This document shows positions 62,498 to 64,000 of a stretch of DNA of 64,000 nt, piece after piece. Each line of letters starts with the position of its first letter. Within the stretch, counting starts at the first letter, position 1. This DNA is from Lachnospiraceae bacterium (GTDB lineage: Bacteria; Bacillota; Clostridia; Lachnospirales; Lachnospiraceae): assembly GCA_022799355.1 (NCBI GenBank), contig JAAWOG010000014.1:1-64000 (forward strand). The letters are read 5' to 3'. The notes under the pieces are model-generated. The model made no database searches. It saw only the letters and a program-made list of their open reading frames with translations, and had not been told where the DNA came from. A program made the position numbers and the translations under genes.

Positions 62498-63400
62498 TTA
62501 CAGGCCCTCCACATACTCTTCCAGCGTCAGTCCCTGCTCCATCATTTCCCGCGCCGCGGTTTTTCCCACATATCTGAAATGCCAGGGTTCGTATTCGATG
62601 CCTGTTATGTATTCTTTCCCTTTCGGATAACGCAGGATAAAGCCGTACTCGCTGCAATGCTCCCTGAGCCAGATTCCCGCCGCCGTCTCGCCGAATCCCT
62701 CGTCCAGCGTCGTATAAGAATTGGTATAAATATCAAGGGCAAGTCCGATCTGATGTTCGCTGCTTCCCGGCACATTTACCACCCGCGCCGCCAGCTTATA
62801 AGCTTCGATATAAGACATTCCCCTGTCCATATACCGCACGATCTTCCGGTCAAACAGATACTCCTGCCGGTTAAGAGTACGATAAGGAGAACAAACCTCC
62901 AGCGCAATCCCATCCTCTTTCGCCGCCTGCAGCATACTCAGAAATTCCGGTATGATCCGTTCATCGCACTGCAGGCTCCCCCGGATTGTCCCCAGCGTAA
63001 ACTCGTAATCCTCGGGGATCGGATGCCTGCTGTTTACAAGAAGCAGATTCCAGTCATCCCCGGACACCTCAGCGCTTATCTCCCCGGTCATCTCCAAATC
63101 CGCCGGATCATAGTCCGCCAGAATCTCCTCCGCAGAATACTTATCAATATCCTCCGCCGCTTCCGCCTCAGGGTTGATGCCCCCATCCGCCTCCTCAAAC
63201 CGATCAGGCTCTTTCTCCTCTTTTATAACGCTGTTTCCCGTCTCCACCGCCTTCGTTTCCATTGTCAGTGTAATATAAAACCCAAAAAGCAACAGACTGA
63301 ATCCCAGCGTAAGGGCTCCCTTCCAATCGAAAGGTTTTGTCCTTTTTATTCCGTTTTTCTTATGTATCTTTCCTTCTCTCATATGATCTGCCCACAGCAT
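62498..63400 (-). CDS. VanY-type D-alanyl-D-alanine carboxypeptidase
   Basis: A 300-residue membrane-anchored zinc peptidase of family M15. It has a basic cytoplasmic start, one membrane helix (about 28-48), an acidic linker (about 55-105), and the catalytic domain with SPYRTLNRQEYLF near 170, the zinc motif GSSEHQIGLALDI near 213-225 and EPWHFRYVG near 271. It trims D-Ala from peptidoglycan stem peptides. The ATG at 63400 lacks a clear ribosome site, and the ATG six codons later is an alternative. No van resistance genes are nearby. Confidence 0.9.
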   Translation of the reverse strand: MLWADHMREGKIHKKNGIKRTKPFDWKGALTLGFSLLLFGFYITLTMETKAVETGNSVIKEEKEPDRFEEADGGINPEAEAAEDIDKYSAEEILADYDPADLEMTGEISAEVSGDDWNLLLVNSRHPIPEDYEFTLGTIRGSLQCDERIIPEFLSMLQAAKEDGIALEVCSPYRTLNRQEYLFDRKIVRYMDRGMSYIEAYKLAARVVNVPGSSEHQIGLALDIYTNSYTTLDEGFGETAAGIWLREHCSEYGFILRYPKGKEYITGIEYEPWHFRYVGKTAAREMMEQGLTLEEYVEGL

Positions 63401-63460
63401 TTTCTTATATACGGCTCCCCGTTATCTCATACAGTATACCACACAAATTTTAATATTGCA

Positions 63461-63489
63461 TTGTTTTTTCCCTATTATTTCATTATACT
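63461..63489 (+). promoter_or_regulatory. Promoter of aroC
   Basis: TTGTTT (63461-63466) and TATACT (63484-63489) with a 17-base spacer lie about 40 bases before the aroC ATG. Confidence 0.65.
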
Positions 63490-63527
63490 GGTAACAAGTT
63501 CAACTACACGACAAAGGAGAGACAACT

Positions 63528-64000
63528 ATGGCAGGTTCCACTTACGGCACTATCTTTAGCATAACAACCTGGGGAGAGTCCCACGGCAAAGCCCTCGGCG
63601 TTGTCATCGACGGCTGCCCCGCAGGACTTCCTCTTTCGGAAGAAGATATTCAAATCTATCTCGACCGGAGAAAACCGGGGCAGACAGCCCTTTCCACCCC
63701 CAGAAAGGAAAGCGACAAGGTGGAGATCTTAAGCGGCGTCTTTGAGGGAAAAACCACAGGAACGCCAATCTCCCTGATGATCCCAAATACCTCCCAGAAA
63801 TCCTCGGACTACTCTCAGATCGCCTCCTGCTACAGGCCTGGGCATGCGGATTATCCCTTCGATGCCAAATACGGCTTTCGGGACTACCGCGGCGGCGGAC
63901 GCTCCTCCGGACGGGAGACCGCAGGGCGTGTGGCAGCAGGCGCCGTTGCCTTAAAACTTTTATCCCGGCTCGGTATTTTTGTCTGCGCCTATACGGAATC
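63528..64000 (+). CDS. aroC: Chorismate synthase (5' part, runs off the window)
   Basis: The first 157 residues of chorismate synthase, which makes chorismate from EPSP using reduced FMN. It shows [25 protein letters not shown], and the signature [44 protein letters not shown] lies eight bases before ATG 63528. The gene is cut by the window edge. It and the aroE-like gene are the only shikimate-pathway genes seen. Confidence 0.95.
   Translation, partial: MAGSTYGTIFSITTWGESHGKALGVVIDGCPAGLPLSEEDIQIYLDRRKPGQTALSTPRKESDKVEILSGVFEGKTTGTPISLMIPNTSQKSSDYSQIASCYRPGHADYPFDAKYGFRDYRGGGRSSGRETAGRVAAGAVALKLLSRLGIFVCAYTE

Noticed and set aside
62498-63400. VanY-like gene as part of a vancomycin resistance cluster
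   Set aside because: No vanH, vanA/B ligase, vanX or VanRS genes are nearby. It reads as a household D,D-carboxypeptidase.

Overview
This 64 kb window looks like the chromosome of a spore-forming, anaerobic gut-type Clostridia, most likely a member of the Lachnospiraceae. That is an inference from gene content: spoIVA, an FAS-II operon that uses FabK and has no FabI, DUF1015, YesM/YesN regulation, an archaeal-type cupin phosphoglucose isomerase, and ECF transporters. Most genes lie on the minus strand. There is no rRNA, CRISPR array, prophage or complete insertion sequence. One tRNA-Thr(CGT) lies at the left edge.

Left part (0.3-13 kb): a complete fatty-acid synthesis operon is read leftwards: fabH, acpP, fabK, fabD, fabG, fabF, accB, fabZ, accC, a fused accDA, a second FabK/nitronate-monooxygenase-like gene, and a MarR-type fabT at the far end. 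A consensus promoter with a TTTGA-N3-TCAAA operator overlapping the start site precedes fabH, which closes a likely FabT feedback loop. Next come an aroE-like gene, an MscS channel, a branching-enzyme homologue lacking key catalytic residues, and a DUF1015 gene (13-18 kb).

18-34 kb: a low-GC accessory patch holds an AlbA_2/ATPase regulator and a DUF3791 gene with a truncated DUF3990 partner. It is followed by a guanine-riboswitch-controlled purine permease, spoIVA, an ECF transporter module with a SAM hydroxide adenosyltransferase (the S component is frameshifted in a G tract), serC-serA, an L,D-transpeptidase and a lipoprotein.

35-48 kb (partly plus strand): an Rpn-type nuclease gene; a four-gene hexulose-phosphate locus (cupin G6P isomerase, HPS, PHI, RpiR regulator); a sugar ABC transporter with a YesN/YesM two-component system (the kinase is frameshifted) and a Gpr-type reductase; and, divergently, a DHDPS-family lyase with a D-lyxose isomerase.

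48-64 kb: ilvB-ilvD, a nucleoside-salvage operon (udp, deoC, cdd, add, deoB), a Crp/Fnr regulator with a YczE-like membrane protein, a GNAT enzyme, leuB, tgt-yajC, a VanY-type carboxypeptidase, and the start of aroC, which runs off the window.

The most unusual non-coding signal is a family of five dispersed, nested-palindromic intergenic elements (copies at about 10.9, 18.0, 49.5, 54.0 and 59.5 kb). Their stems differ in sequence but stay base-paired. The copy inside the fab operon has matching inverted ends and a 10-bp flanking direct repeat, so it looks like a mobile miniature element with selected or DNA-repaired structure.
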